From CALBTQ01 sp036725605 (lineage in GTDB: Bacteria > Lernaellota > Lernaellaia > Lernaellales > Lernaellaceae), in NCBI GenBank assembly GCA_036725605.1, contig DAIMDW010000007.1, positions 62,001 to 126,000 of the forward strand: 64,000 bases of DNA. Direction: 5' to 3'. This document shows, in pieces, positions 10,418-18,063 of the stretch; position 1 is the stretch's first letter; the number at the start of each line of letters is the position of its first letter. The notes under the pieces were generated by a model. It was not told the DNA's origin. It saw only the letters and a program-made list of their open reading frames with translations, and made no database searches. Made by a program: the position numbers and the translations under genes.

Positions 10418-11158
10418 ATGATCGATATCCGCTCCCTGACGCTCGCCCAGGTCGCCGCCGTTTGCGACCATACGTTTTTACAGCGCCCCGAATGCCTGCG
10501 CGGCACGGCAACCGATCCGTTGGCGGCGTACGAGCAAGCCATCGCCGCGTTCATCGAGGGCTTGCTGGCGCTGGATCCCGCGCCCTACGCGGTGTGCGTG
10601 CGCGCCGAGGAAGTCGCCCGGTTGCGTGCGGCTCTGAGCGCGGCCGGCAAGGAGCGGATCGTCATCGCCGCGGTCGTCGGCTTTCCGCTGGGTGATCAGG
10701 CGCCGCGCTATTTGAAGGTGTTGGAAACGCAGTTCGCGCTCTCGCAAGGCGCGCGGGAGATCGACACCGTGCTGCGTTGGCGCGCGCTGCAAAACGGCGA
10801 GGATGAAATCGTGCGTGCCGATATCGCCGCGGTGGTCGAGGTCGCGCATGCGCAGGACGCGCCGGTGAAGATCATTTTGGAAACCTGTGAATTGGACGAC
10901 GAGCAAATCCGCCGCGCCTGCGCCATTTGCACGAAGGCGGGCGCGGATTTCGTCAAAACCAGCACCGGCTTCGGCAAGGGCGGGGCGACGGTTGCGGCGC
11001 TGACGGCGATGCGCGAATCCTTCGCCGGCGGCATCAAGATTTCCGGCGGCGTCAACGCGGACAATCTGCACGAGCTGTTGACCGCCGCGTACGGCGCGCA
11101 AATCGAAGCGCTCGATCCGCGCCGGATGCGCATCGGCGAAAGCTCGTTGCTCAAGTAG
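10418..11158 (+). CDS. deoC: Deoxyribose-phosphate aldolase
   Basis: The 246-residue cytoplasmic enzyme cleaves 2-deoxyribose 5-phosphate to acetaldehyde and glyceraldehyde 3-phosphate in deoxynucleoside salvage. The Schiff-base lysine is K180 in the family motif VKTSTGFGKGG, and VVGFPLG, the EIDTVL segment and VKIILETCEL match other class I DeoC motifs. The start at 10418 has GGAAAGGAAG upstream. It is unclear whether it is an operon partner of the heparinase-like gene or is merely read through from it. Its stop is 2 nt from the stop of the convergent gene. Confidence 0.93.
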   Translation: MIDIRSLTLAQVAAVCDHTFLQRPECLRGTATDPLAAYEQAIAAFIEGLLALDPAPYAVCVRAEEVARLRAALSAAGKERIVIAAVVGFPLGDQAPRYLKVLETQFALSQGAREIDTVLRWRALQNGEDEIVRADIAAVVEVAHAQDAPVKIILETCELDDEQIRRACAICTKAGADFVKTSTGFGKGGATVAALTAMRESFAGGIKISGGVNADNLHELLTAAYGAQIEALDPRRMRIGESSLLK

Positions 11159-11160
11159 AT

Positions 11161-11925
11161 CTACCAGGTCACTTCGTCGACAATTTGCTCCCACAACGCC
11201 CACGGCCAGCCCGAGGTCATCAGCGACGGATGATTGTGCCCCCAGGCAATGCCGCCGGTGCAGAAAAATGAGGCGTTGAGCAGGCCGGTCACGTGCGGAA
11301 TGACCGTCGAGTTGCGGCAGATCGACATGTCGGCCATCGCGCGTTTGATCAGCAGGTCGAAGCCGTGCGTGACGGTCTCGCTTTTGAAAACGAACTCGAT
11401 GCCCCGCGCGAAGCCCGGCACGCGTTTCAGGTAAAAGAGCGTTTGGTTGACCGGCTGCACCAGGCGATAGCGCCAGCCGCGATTTCCTTCCCGCAGCAGC
11501 CGGAGCGCGCTTTTCTCCACGCGCTCTTCCTCGACGTGCTCCCAGGCCGCGCAGTCCCAGCCGATGCGGTCGATCACCCGGCGCAGCGTTTCCGCCCCGG
11601 CGCGCACGATCGTCACGTCGGGCACGACGCCCTCGCGCAACGTATTGAGCGTGGTCAGGTAAATTCCCGCGATGGGATGTTCCAGGCGCGGCTCGATGCT
11701 TTGCCCGAATTCGCCGGTCGCCGGCTTCAAGCCCAGCGCCACCGGCGCCCAACCGCAGGTGGTCAGCGACGATGCGTCGAGCCAGCATTCGCCCAGACGC
11801 GGCGTTTCGTGGATCGCGCGGCAATAGCTGACGCCGCGATACGGTTGCAGCGAGTCGACCCAGGCCGGAGTTTCGGAAAAGATTTTCACCCCGATCGGCG
11901 CGATCGGCAGACGGATCGGTTCCAT
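11161..11925 (-). CDS. DUF169-like protein of unknown function
   Basis: The 254-residue soluble protein begins MEPIRLPIAPIGVKIF and contains YCRAI, LDASSLTTCG and VALGLKP, followed by a DVTIVRAGAETLRRVI segment. This order recalls the DUF169 (COG2043) family, whose function is not known. Two or three cysteines (in YCRAI, TTCGW and the later DCAAW) are spaced as if for a cofactor or metal. The start at 11925 is supported by an excellent GGGAGGAAA site; 18 upstream codons have no site. It is convergent with deoC. The family call is tentative. Confidence 0.5.
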   Translation of the reverse strand: MEPIRLPIAPIGVKIFSETPAWVDSLQPYRGVSYCRAIHETPRLGECWLDASSLTTCGWAPVALGLKPATGEFGQSIEPRLEHPIAGIYLTTLNTLREGVVPDVTIVRAGAETLRRVIDRIGWDCAAWEHVEEERVEKSALRLLREGNRGWRYRLVQPVNQTLFYLKRVPGFARGIEFVFKSETVTHGFDLLIKRAMADMSICRNSTVIPHVTGLLNASFFCTGGIAWGHNHPSLMTSGWPWALWEQIVDEVTW

Positions 11926-12063
11926 GCCGTTTCCTCCCAAGAGTCCGAGTAGGATAACCAAATTCCGGGCGCGGCGCAAAAGCGGTCGTTGACGCGGGAA
12001 AAGGCGGGATGTACCGTATCCGGGACAGAGCGTCTCTCGTCAACCAAGTGGGAATAATCAATC

Positions 12064-12834
12064 ATGATCGTGATCGCCGACCGCATCAACGCGACAGCCC
12101 GGCCCGTGGCGCGAGCGCTGGCGGATCGTGAGGAAGAATTTCTGCGCCGCTTGATCAGGCGGCAGGTCGACGCCGGCTGCGATTATCTCGACCTGAACGT
12201 CGGTCGCCCGGGTGCGTCGGTCGAGACGATGATCGAGGACATGCAATGGCTGATCGACCTCGCGTTGGACGCGTGCATCAAACCCCTGTGCCTGGACAGC
12301 GGCTCGTGGCGCGTGCTGGCGGCGGGCGCGGCGCACCTGGCCGACCGGCGACCGCTGCTGCTCAATTCGATCAACGCGACCGCGCAGAGCCTCGCCAACG
12401 TGCTGCCGTTGGCCGTCGAGCATCAAGCTTCGTTAATCGCCATGGCCTGGAACGAACACGGCGTGCCCCCCACCGCGCGCGAACGGACCAAGGTGTGCGG
12501 ACGCCTTGTCGATGCGCTGCTGAACGCGGGCGTGACCGCCCAACGCATGTTCATCGACGCGGTGGTGTTGCCGATCGCCTACGAGCCGCGGGCCGCGCGC
12601 GTGACGCTCGATACGCTGGAGTTGCTCAAGGAGGAATTTCCCGGCGTGCGCACGTTGATCGGCCTGGGCAACATCAGCTACGGACTGGCCGAACGTACGC
12701 CCATCGAGCAGGCGTTCGCCGCGGCCTGCGTGCAATGCGGCGTGGACGCCATGCTGCTGGATCCGCGCAACCGCGCGGTGCGCGACGTGATCGCGGCGGC
12801 CGAAACGCTCGCCGATTATCCGCAAAGTTTCTGA
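12064..12834 (+). CDS. Pterin-binding methyltransferase, methyltetrahydrofolate:corrinoid type
   Basis: The 256-residue protein is a single pterin-binding TIM barrel of the dihydropteroate synthase/MetH/AcsE type. It starts MIVIADRINATARPV and carries CDYLDLNVG (usually D-LD-N-G), CLDSGS, LLNSINAT and GLGNISYGL, as in enzymes that move the methyl group of methyltetrahydrofolate to a corrinoid protein. No corrinoid protein, CO dehydrogenase or acetyl-CoA synthase gene is present nearby, so an acetogenic role is not shown. Its partner may be elsewhere in the genome. Only a weak ribosome-binding site is visible. Confidence 0.75.
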   Translation: MIVIADRINATARPVARALADREEEFLRRLIRRQVDAGCDYLDLNVGRPGASVETMIEDMQWLIDLALDACIKPLCLDSGSWRVLAAGAAHLADRRPLLLNSINATAQSLANVLPLAVEHQASLIAMAWNEHGVPPTARERTKVCGRLVDALLNAGVTAQRMFIDAVVLPIAYEPRAARVTLDTLELLKEEFPGVRTLIGLGNISYGLAERTPIEQAFAAACVQCGVDAMLLDPRNRAVRDVIAAAETLADYPQSF

Positions 12835-12838
12835 TTCG

Positions 12839-14140
12839 TCACTTATCGCAGATCGCTTCGAGGGTGAGCGGCACGAGCAGGTCGCGCGTGGTGAGCGTCC
12901 ATTCGGCCTTGTTGCCGTTGATCACCGTCGCGTTGCTCGTGTGAATGTCCTGGGGCATGGTTACGGTCACCTTCACCGCCACCGTGCCGGCCGCTTCGGG
13001 CGGACGATGCTCGGCGAACGCCAACTGCGGCAGGTTCATGCGAAACACGTAACGATCGCTTTCGCGTCCGGCGAACAGGTGCGGGCTTTCGGTCTTGTCC
13101 AGCCGCAGCGGTTCCTTGGTCGACAGGCGGTAGAGCAGCCGGCCGCGTTCGTCGCGTTGCGTTTCGACCGTCCAGTCCGGCGCGACGGTCGGCAGCGTCA
13201 CCAGCGGCAGCGTGAGCAGGCTTTCCAACGGACGGTCGATGCGCTGATCGACGCGGTAGGTGACGGTCATGCGCGAACGCTTGGCGACGTCCACTTCGAT
13301 CTCCAGCCGCACCAGATCGCCGAGGCTGTCCAGCGCGCGCCAGACGTCGCCGATGGTCGCGTGCGGACCGGCGGTCAGCGGCGTGGACGGCGTGGGGAAC
13401 GACTCGTTGGCCGTGGCCGGTCGCGCCTGTTGATCCGGCGTCGCGCGCACGATGGAGGTCGCCGAGGCGGTCATTCCGTACAAATACAGATCGAGCAACC
13501 GCGCCTGCCAGATCGGAAACTCGCCGGTATCGACCTGCGAAGCGTCGGTCGCGCCGGTCTTGCCCGGCAGCGCTAGGCGCAGGCGGAAGCTGCCTTTGTA
13601 GTATTCCTCGACGACCTGCCGGCGCACGTGCAGAGGCTGGTTGGCGAAGATCGTGCCGGTCAGCGCGTAGATTTCCGTGGCCGGCTGCGCGGGAAAGACG
13701 AGCCTGGCCTCGTAGCGCGCCTGGTTGTCGTCGCCGGTCTTGTTCACCGTCAGTTGCGCGTTGCGCAGCGTAACTTCCTGGTCGCGGTTTTGCGCGACGG
13801 CCCAAAATTCGTTCAACTGTCGCGCGCTGTCGAAGGCGTAGCGGTAGCGCAGCACTTCCTGGTCGGCCTCGGTGAACGTCAAACGCTCGACCAGTTGAAT
13901 GCCGTCGCGCTCGGCGAACAACTCGTCGAGATTCAAAAGAAGATCGCGGCGGGCGTCGGCCAGCGACTGGTTGCCCATCGCCGTGCCGATCACCGCGATG
14001 CGCGTGGGCACACGCGCCCAGACCGTGACGAAACCCGAGCCGTCTTCGAGGATCTTCACCTCGGCTTCCAGGTCGAAACAGCCGGCGCACAGCAGCGCGG
14101 CCAGCGCGATCAATAAATAAGCGAAGCGATGATATTTCAT
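12839..14140 (-). CDS. Secreted lipoprotein, LppM-like N-terminal region
   Basis: The 433-residue product has a signal peptide with a clean lipobox (LCAGC, C21), followed by FDLEAEVKILEDGSGFVTV, which resembles the start of LppM/DUF3153-type lipoproteins. The rest is mostly beta strand with repeated R/E-rich strands and no transmembrane segment at the C-terminus. It is likely an envelope-facing beta-sandwich protein of unknown role. GGAG lies four bases before the ATG at 14140. It diverges from rlmD and ends 4 nt from the convergent methyltransferase gene. Confidence 0.6.
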   Translation of the reverse strand: MKYHRFAYLLIALAALLCAGCFDLEAEVKILEDGSGFVTVWARVPTRIAVIGTAMGNQSLADARRDLLLNLDELFAERDGIQLVERLTFTEADQEVLRYRYAFDSARQLNEFWAVAQNRDQEVTLRNAQLTVNKTGDDNQARYEARLVFPAQPATEIYALTGTIFANQPLHVRRQVVEEYYKGSFRLRLALPGKTGATDASQVDTGEFPIWQARLLDLYLYGMTASATSIVRATPDQQARPATANESFPTPSTPLTAGPHATIGDVWRALDSLGDLVRLEIEVDVAKRSRMTVTYRVDQRIDRPLESLLTLPLVTLPTVAPDWTVETQRDERGRLLYRLSTKEPLRLDKTESPHLFAGRESDRYVFRMNLPQLAFAEHRPPEAAGTVAVKVTVTMPQDIHTSNATVINGNKAEWTLTTRDLLVPLTLEAICDK

Positions 14141-14181
14141 GCGCTCCAGCCTACTCGCGCCCGGAAAACGAGGCAAGTCTG

Positions 14182-14210
14182 TTGCCGTCGGGCGAGGCGA
14201 TGTCTAGAAT
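14182..14210 (+). promoter_or_regulatory. Sigma-70-type promoter placing +1 at the rlmD-like start codon
   Basis: A -35 box TTGCCG (14182-14187), a 17-bp spacer and a -10 box TAGAAT (14205-14210) are followed by only 7 nt before the ATG at 14218. The expected transcript would begin at or within one base of the start codon. Confidence 0.55.
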
Positions 14211-14217
14211 CCAAAGG

Positions 14218-15498
14218 ATGAGCAACGAACCCACGACCAAACCGCAGCCCGGCGAGATCGGCGAGATCGTCGTCGAGTCGCTGGCGCCCAACGGCAAGGG
14301 GCAGGGGCGCGGCGAACGCGGCGAATGGAAGAAGTTCTCGTTTTTCGTCGACGGCGCCGCGCCGGGCGACCGTTTGCGCGTGCGCGTGACCAACGTGCGC
14401 AAGCGGTACGTCGAAGCCGACCTGGTGCAGATTCTCCTGGCGTCGCCGCAACGGGTCGTGCCGGTGTGTCCGTATTACGAGGAGTGCGGCGGCTGCCAGT
14501 TGATGCACCTGAACTATACCGCGCAGTTGCACGCCAAAACCGACAACCTGCGCTACATCCTGCGGCGCAACGGCTTCGACGGCGATTTGCCGACGGAGAC
14601 GATCGGCTCGCCGCTCACCTTGCGCTATCGCCTGCGCGCGAAAATGTCGATCGCCGACGATCTGTCGCCCGCCTGGCAGCAACGGCGCTCGCACGCGCTG
14701 ATCGCCGTGCAGATCTGTCCGCAGTTGCGCGACGAACTGGCCCGCGAGTTGTTCGCCGCCTGGCCGCGGCTCGTGGCCAATTTGCCGCCCAAACAGGCGC
14801 GCGAGCATCAGGTGAGCGCCGTGCTCGATCCGTCCGGCGAGACCGTCTTCATGAGCCTGCACCGGCGCGATGACGAGGCGTTCGGTCCGTGGTTCAAAGC
14901 GCGCGACAGCATCCTGACTCCGGTGGAAAATCCCGTCTGTACGATGACCGTGGGCGAGACGTTGCTGCACTTCGCGCCCGATTGTTTCGTGCAGGCCAAC
15001 GAGGCGATCAACGCGCTGCTGGCGCCTCATGCGGTCGACGCGCTGGCGCCCGAGGCGGAAGACCGCGTGTTGGAGTTGTATGCGGGCGTCGGCAATTTTA
15101 CGATGCCGCTGGCCGCGCGGGCCGCGTCGGTGACGGCGGTCGAATTTCCGCGCGCGGCGAATTTCGCCCGGCGCAACGCGAAGGGCGCCGAGTTGAATAA
15201 CATCGAGTGGCTGCCGATGGACGCCACGCGGGCGTTGAAGACGCTCGACAAGGATCGCCAACGTTTCGACCTGGCGCTGGTCGATCCGCCGCGCACCGGC
15301 ATGGGCGAGGCCAACGCGCGCCGGCTGGGTTCGCTGGGCGCGCGCCGCATCGTTTATGTTTCCTGCGAGCCGACCGCGTTGGTTAATGAAATGAAGGAGC
15401 TGGCGCAGTTCGGCTACCGGCTGACGGCGATCGCCGCGTTCGACATGTTTCCGCAAACGCCGCATGTCGAGGCGTGCGCGGTGTTGGAGTTGGGTTGA
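14218..15498 (+). CDS. TrmA/RlmD-family RNA (uracil-5-)-methyltransferase
   Basis: The 426-residue enzyme has an N-terminal TRAM-like domain (residues 10-75), an Fe-S cluster motif C84-C90-C93 with a fourth cysteine near 173, and a C-terminal SAM-dependent methyltransferase domain (LELYAGVGNF, then DPPRTGM). The YVSCEPT segment carries the catalytic cysteine. These features define the TrmA/RlmC/RlmD family that methylates C5 of uridine in tRNA or 23S rRNA; the presence of the cluster favours an RlmD-like rRNA role. The start at 14218 fits the promoter placement; an in-frame ATG at 14200 is the alternative. The acyltransferase gene overlaps its stop by 1 nt. Confidence 0.88.
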   Translation: MSNEPTTKPQPGEIGEIVVESLAPNGKGQGRGERGEWKKFSFFVDGAAPGDRLRVRVTNVRKRYVEADLVQILLASPQRVVPVCPYYEECGGCQLMHLNYTAQLHAKTDNLRYILRRNGFDGDLPTETIGSPLTLRYRLRAKMSIADDLSPAWQQRRSHALIAVQICPQLRDELARELFAAWPRLVANLPPKQAREHQVSAVLDPSGETVFMSLHRRDDEAFGPWFKARDSILTPVENPVCTMTVGETLLHFAPDCFVQANEAINALLAPHAVDALAPEAEDRVLELYAGVGNFTMPLAARAASVTAVEFPRAANFARRNAKGAELNNIEWLPMDATRALKTLDKDRQRFDLALVDPPRTGMGEANARRLGSLGARRIVYVSCEPTALVNEMKELAQFGYRLTAIAAFDMFPQTPHVEACAVLELG

Positions 15499-16214
15499 TG
15501 TTCGGTCGTCTGCGCGATTTGCTGATCGAAGCGATCATTATTTTCGCGACGCTGCTGTGCGGCTCGATCGCCATCGTCGCTTCGTTTTTCGAAACGCGCG
15601 GTCGTGTCGCCGATGCGATGACCCGTCTGTTCGCGCGCACGGTCGCCATTGCCTGCGGGATGAAAATCGTGGCCGAGGGCGTCGAGCACATCGATCCGCA
15701 ACAATCCTACGTGGTGGTCGCCAATCATCGCAGTCACCTGGATTCGGTGGCGTTGACGCTGACCTGTCCGGCGCCGTTGCGCATGCTGGCCAAGGAAGTT
15801 TTGTTTCGCGTGCCGCTGTTCGGCACGGCCATTCGCCGCATCGGGCACATTCCGGTGTATCGCGGCGAAAACGGCAACGACATGAACCAACTCGTGCTGG
15901 CTACGCGCGAACTGGTGCAGCGCAAGCACAGCCTGTGCGTGTACGCCGAAGGGGCGCGGCAGAAAACGCGGCGCATCGCCGAATTCAAGCGCGGCGCGTT
16001 CATCATCGCCCGGGCGAGCGGCCTGCCGATTCTGCCGGTGTCGATCACCGGGACCGAAGCTATCCTGCCGACCAAAACGCTGCACTTCACGCCGGGCACG
16101 GCGCACGTGCGTTTCCATCCGCCGATGCAGACCGAAACCAAGGACGTCGAAAAACTGCGCGCCAAGGCGCAAAAAACGATTACCGCGGGCTGTCGGGAAT
16201 TGGATAAGCGCTAG
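15498..16214 (+). CDS. plsC: 1-acyl-glycerol-3-phosphate acyltransferase family protein
   Basis: The 238-residue inner-membrane protein has an N-terminal membrane helix (residues 7-30) and the acyltransferase HX4D motif (H77 to D82 in NHRSHLD). Further family blocks are PLFGTAIRRIGHIPVYR and a YAEGARQ block in place of the usual EGTRS. It should acylate lysophosphatidic acid in phospholipid synthesis. The ATG overlaps the stop of the rlmD-like gene (TGATG), so the two are coupled. The gene ends in a 4-nt overlap with the convergent YciO/Sua5 gene. Confidence 0.85.
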   Translation: MFGRLRDLLIEAIIIFATLLCGSIAIVASFFETRGRVADAMTRLFARTVAIACGMKIVAEGVEHIDPQQSYVVVANHRSHLDSVALTLTCPAPLRMLAKEVLFRVPLFGTAIRRIGHIPVYRGENGNDMNQLVLATRELVQRKHSLCVYAEGARQKTRRIAEFKRGAFIIARASGLPILPVSITGTEAILPTKTLHFTPGTAHVRFHPPMQTETKDVEKLRAKAQKTITAGCRELDKR

Positions 16215-16831
16215 AATTCGAAGTCGATCGAGCCTTTGCCTTCGCGCACAACTTCGGGTCGGCCGCTGGTGAAATCGAGGATCGTGCTCGGTTCGGGATA
16301 GATGTACCCGGCGTCGATGACGATATCCAGTTGGTGCCCGAAGATGTCCATGATGTCCTGCGGATCGGCCAGCAGTTCGCCGTCGGGCGTGGCGCAACTG
16401 GTCGAGACCATCGGCACGCCCAGTTCGTCGATGATCGCGCGGATGATGTTGTCGTCGGGGCAACGCAGACCGACTTCCTTGCGCGGCGTCTGCGTAATGC
16501 GCGGGGCGTTTTTCGTCGCCGGCAGAATGAACGTGTAAGGCCCGGGCAACAGCCGGCGCATGATGCGATAGGCGCGATCGTCCACCTGCGCGTATTCGGA
16601 AATCAGCGACAGGTCGGCGCACAGCAGCGACAGCGGGCGGTTGATCGCCTTGCGCTTCATGCGATAGAGCTGCTCGATGCCCTGCTTGTTGGTCAGATGC
16701 GCGCCCAGCGCGTAGGTCGTGTCGGTGGGGTGGGCGATGATCCCGCCTTTATGCAACACCTCGACCACGCGCGAAATCATTCGCTGCTGCGGATTTTCCG
16801 GGTGGATGCGCAATAACGTCGCCTGGGTCAT
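16211..16831 (-). CDS. YciO/Sua5/YrdC-family protein
   Basis: The 206-residue protein is a YrdC-fold nucleotide- and RNA-binding protein. It begins with an HPENPQQRMI segment and contains GGIIAHPTDTTYALG, the K-R-R-PLSLLC block and a PGPYTFILPAT segment, all conserved in the YciO/Sua5 group. Canonical Sua5/TsaC proteins make threonylcarbamoyl-AMP for tRNA t6A; the YciO branch is related but its function is less clear. The residue pattern PTDTTYALG and the absence of the C-terminal Sua5 domain favour YciO. GAGGAGC lies just before the ATG. Confidence 0.82.
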   Translation of the reverse strand: MTQATLLRIHPENPQQRMISRVVEVLHKGGIIAHPTDTTYALGAHLTNKQGIEQLYRMKRKAINRPLSLLCADLSLISEYAQVDDRAYRIMRRLLPGPYTFILPATKNAPRITQTPRKEVGLRCPDDNIIRAIIDELGVPMVSTSCATPDGELLADPQDIMDIFGHQLDIVIDAGYIYPEPSTILDFTSGRPEVVREGKGSIDFEF

Positions 16832-16911
16832 GCTCCTCGCCTCGCTTCGACGGCAGAAGCTTAGTGAATGCGCCGGTATGCGTCAATCAAGAAAATAAGA
16901 ATGGCGGACGA

Positions 16912-17565
16912 TCAAACGTCGTCGTCGTCGGTCGCGTCGTCGTCGGTAATGTCGTCGTCGTCGGACGTATCGTCGTCGGACGTGTCATCGTCGGCAGTGT
17001 CGTCGTCGACGGTGTCGTCATCGACCGGCGGACCGTCCTGACCGAGGTAAATCTGGCACACGGGCAGGTTGATCGCTTTTTCGGCATCCCAGATGTTGAG
17101 CGTGATTTCCGTCGGCTTGTCGACGATGTCACAATCGGAGACCGAAATGCGGGTTTTGAATTCGCCGGATTTTTCGTTGAACGGCCACGAGCATTTATTG
17201 TACGTCGAACCACCCGGGCAGGTGATCACCGGTTCGATCTTGCCGCTGGTGATGTTCTGGAAGATGAAGTCGCCCTGGACTTCGAAGCGCTCGCCGTTCT
17301 GGATTTCCAGATCCGTGCCGCGCACCAACGATACGGCGATCAGATTGCCTTCGTCGGTCGGATCGTAACAGTTGGCGTAGTACACCAGCTCGTCCAGCCC
17401 TTCGTCGGAAATGGGGCAGTTCCACTCGCCGGGATCGGCTGCATCGTCATCGGTGCCCGGCGGATCGATGTCGTCTTCCTCGGAATCTTCGCACGCGCCG
17501 ATGATCACTAAAATGCCGGCGACGGCCAACAATAAAGTAAATACGAAAAATAACTTCAACTTCAT
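16912..17565 (-). CDS. Lipoprotein with C-terminal DDDT-repeat tail
   Basis: The 217-residue product has a signal peptide ending in a lipobox (IIGAC, C25), an acidic linker, a beta-rich central domain with several cysteines (about five, including NCP, NCYD and SDCD) and an Asp-rich tail from about residue 184. In that tail DDDT/DDDTA-type units repeat up to the last residues (TDDDATDDDDV). No known domain is recognised. Related tails or linkers occur in four other proteins of this window. The sequence behind the stop codon shows no clear terminator. Confidence 0.65.
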   Translation of the reverse strand: MKLKLFFVFTLLLAVAGILVIIGACEDSEEDDIDPPGTDDDAADPGEWNCPISDEGLDELVYYANCYDPTDEGNLIAVSLVRGTDLEIQNGERFEVQGDFIFQNITSGKIEPVITCPGGSTYNKCSWPFNEKSGEFKTRISVSDCDIVDKPTEITLNIWDAEKAINLPVCQIYLGQDGPPVDDDTVDDDTADDDTSDDDTSDDDDITDDDATDDDDV

Positions 17566-18063
17566 GGCCCCGAAACCTCCGCGGGTGGCTGAACTCCTCC
17601 CCAGTAGACGCTAAGGATAGACAAAGGCGGGAGCAAGAGCAAGGGTTAATCGGAGCGGGGAGACGATCGCGGCAACTTCCTCGCGCCGAATTCGGCACGG
17701 TCAATGTCGCCGGCTTCGTAACTGGAGAATATCAGGTGCAAAAACTTCGCCGGTAAGAAGCCGAATCGACGGAACGACGGCGGCGTCGGGGCGTTGTCGA
17801 CGGCGCGATGGAAAAAAACGGAAAAAAGTTAAAAAAGTTCCTTGCAAATCCCGGCGAGTTCTGGTTGAATGAGTGCTCATTCAGCTACCCTTTTGTGTTG
17901 ATGGGGGTGCTTTGCCTATCACAGTTAGTTGTATACACCGGTCGATAAGACTGCCGGGACTGAGCGATGTCTCGCGCGGGTCGTTCTATAAAGTTATTTC
18001 CACACATAATGTTTTCACTCGAATTGTGAGTCTTGTTATCCACTTTCAAGGAGGAGTCAGCTG
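17566..18063. other. Intergenic region upstream of the fad operon
   Basis: About 500 bp without a supported gene. The part nearest the lipoprotein gene shows nothing beyond GC-rich sequence. From about 17811 there is an A-rich tract (AAAAAA-type runs) that could be an UP element, then the promoter and operator listed separately. A leader of roughly 180 nt follows, ending in AAGGAGGAG. A 63-codon frame at 17873-18064 has no ribosome-binding site and is not called. Confidence 0.6.
17842..17883 (+). promoter_or_regulatory. fad promoter with FadR-like operator palindrome
   Basis: A -35 box TTGCAA (17842-17847), a 17-bp spacer and a weak -10 box TTGAAT (17865-17870) overlap the palindrome TGAATGAGTGCTCATTCA at 17866-17883. 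The arms TGAATGAG/CTCATTCA match exactly. The outer 7 bases on each side (TGAATGA and TCATTCA) are those of the operator of Bacillus subtilis FadR, a TetR-family repressor released by acyl-CoA. A repressor bound here would cover the -10 region. The downstream genes are beta-oxidation genes, which fits. Confidence 0.65.

Noticed and set aside
16912..17040. Regular triplet pattern that might be taken for a CRISPR or satellite array
   Set aside because: The repeats are in frame within the tail of a lipoprotein gene and code for DDDT units; there are no spacers.
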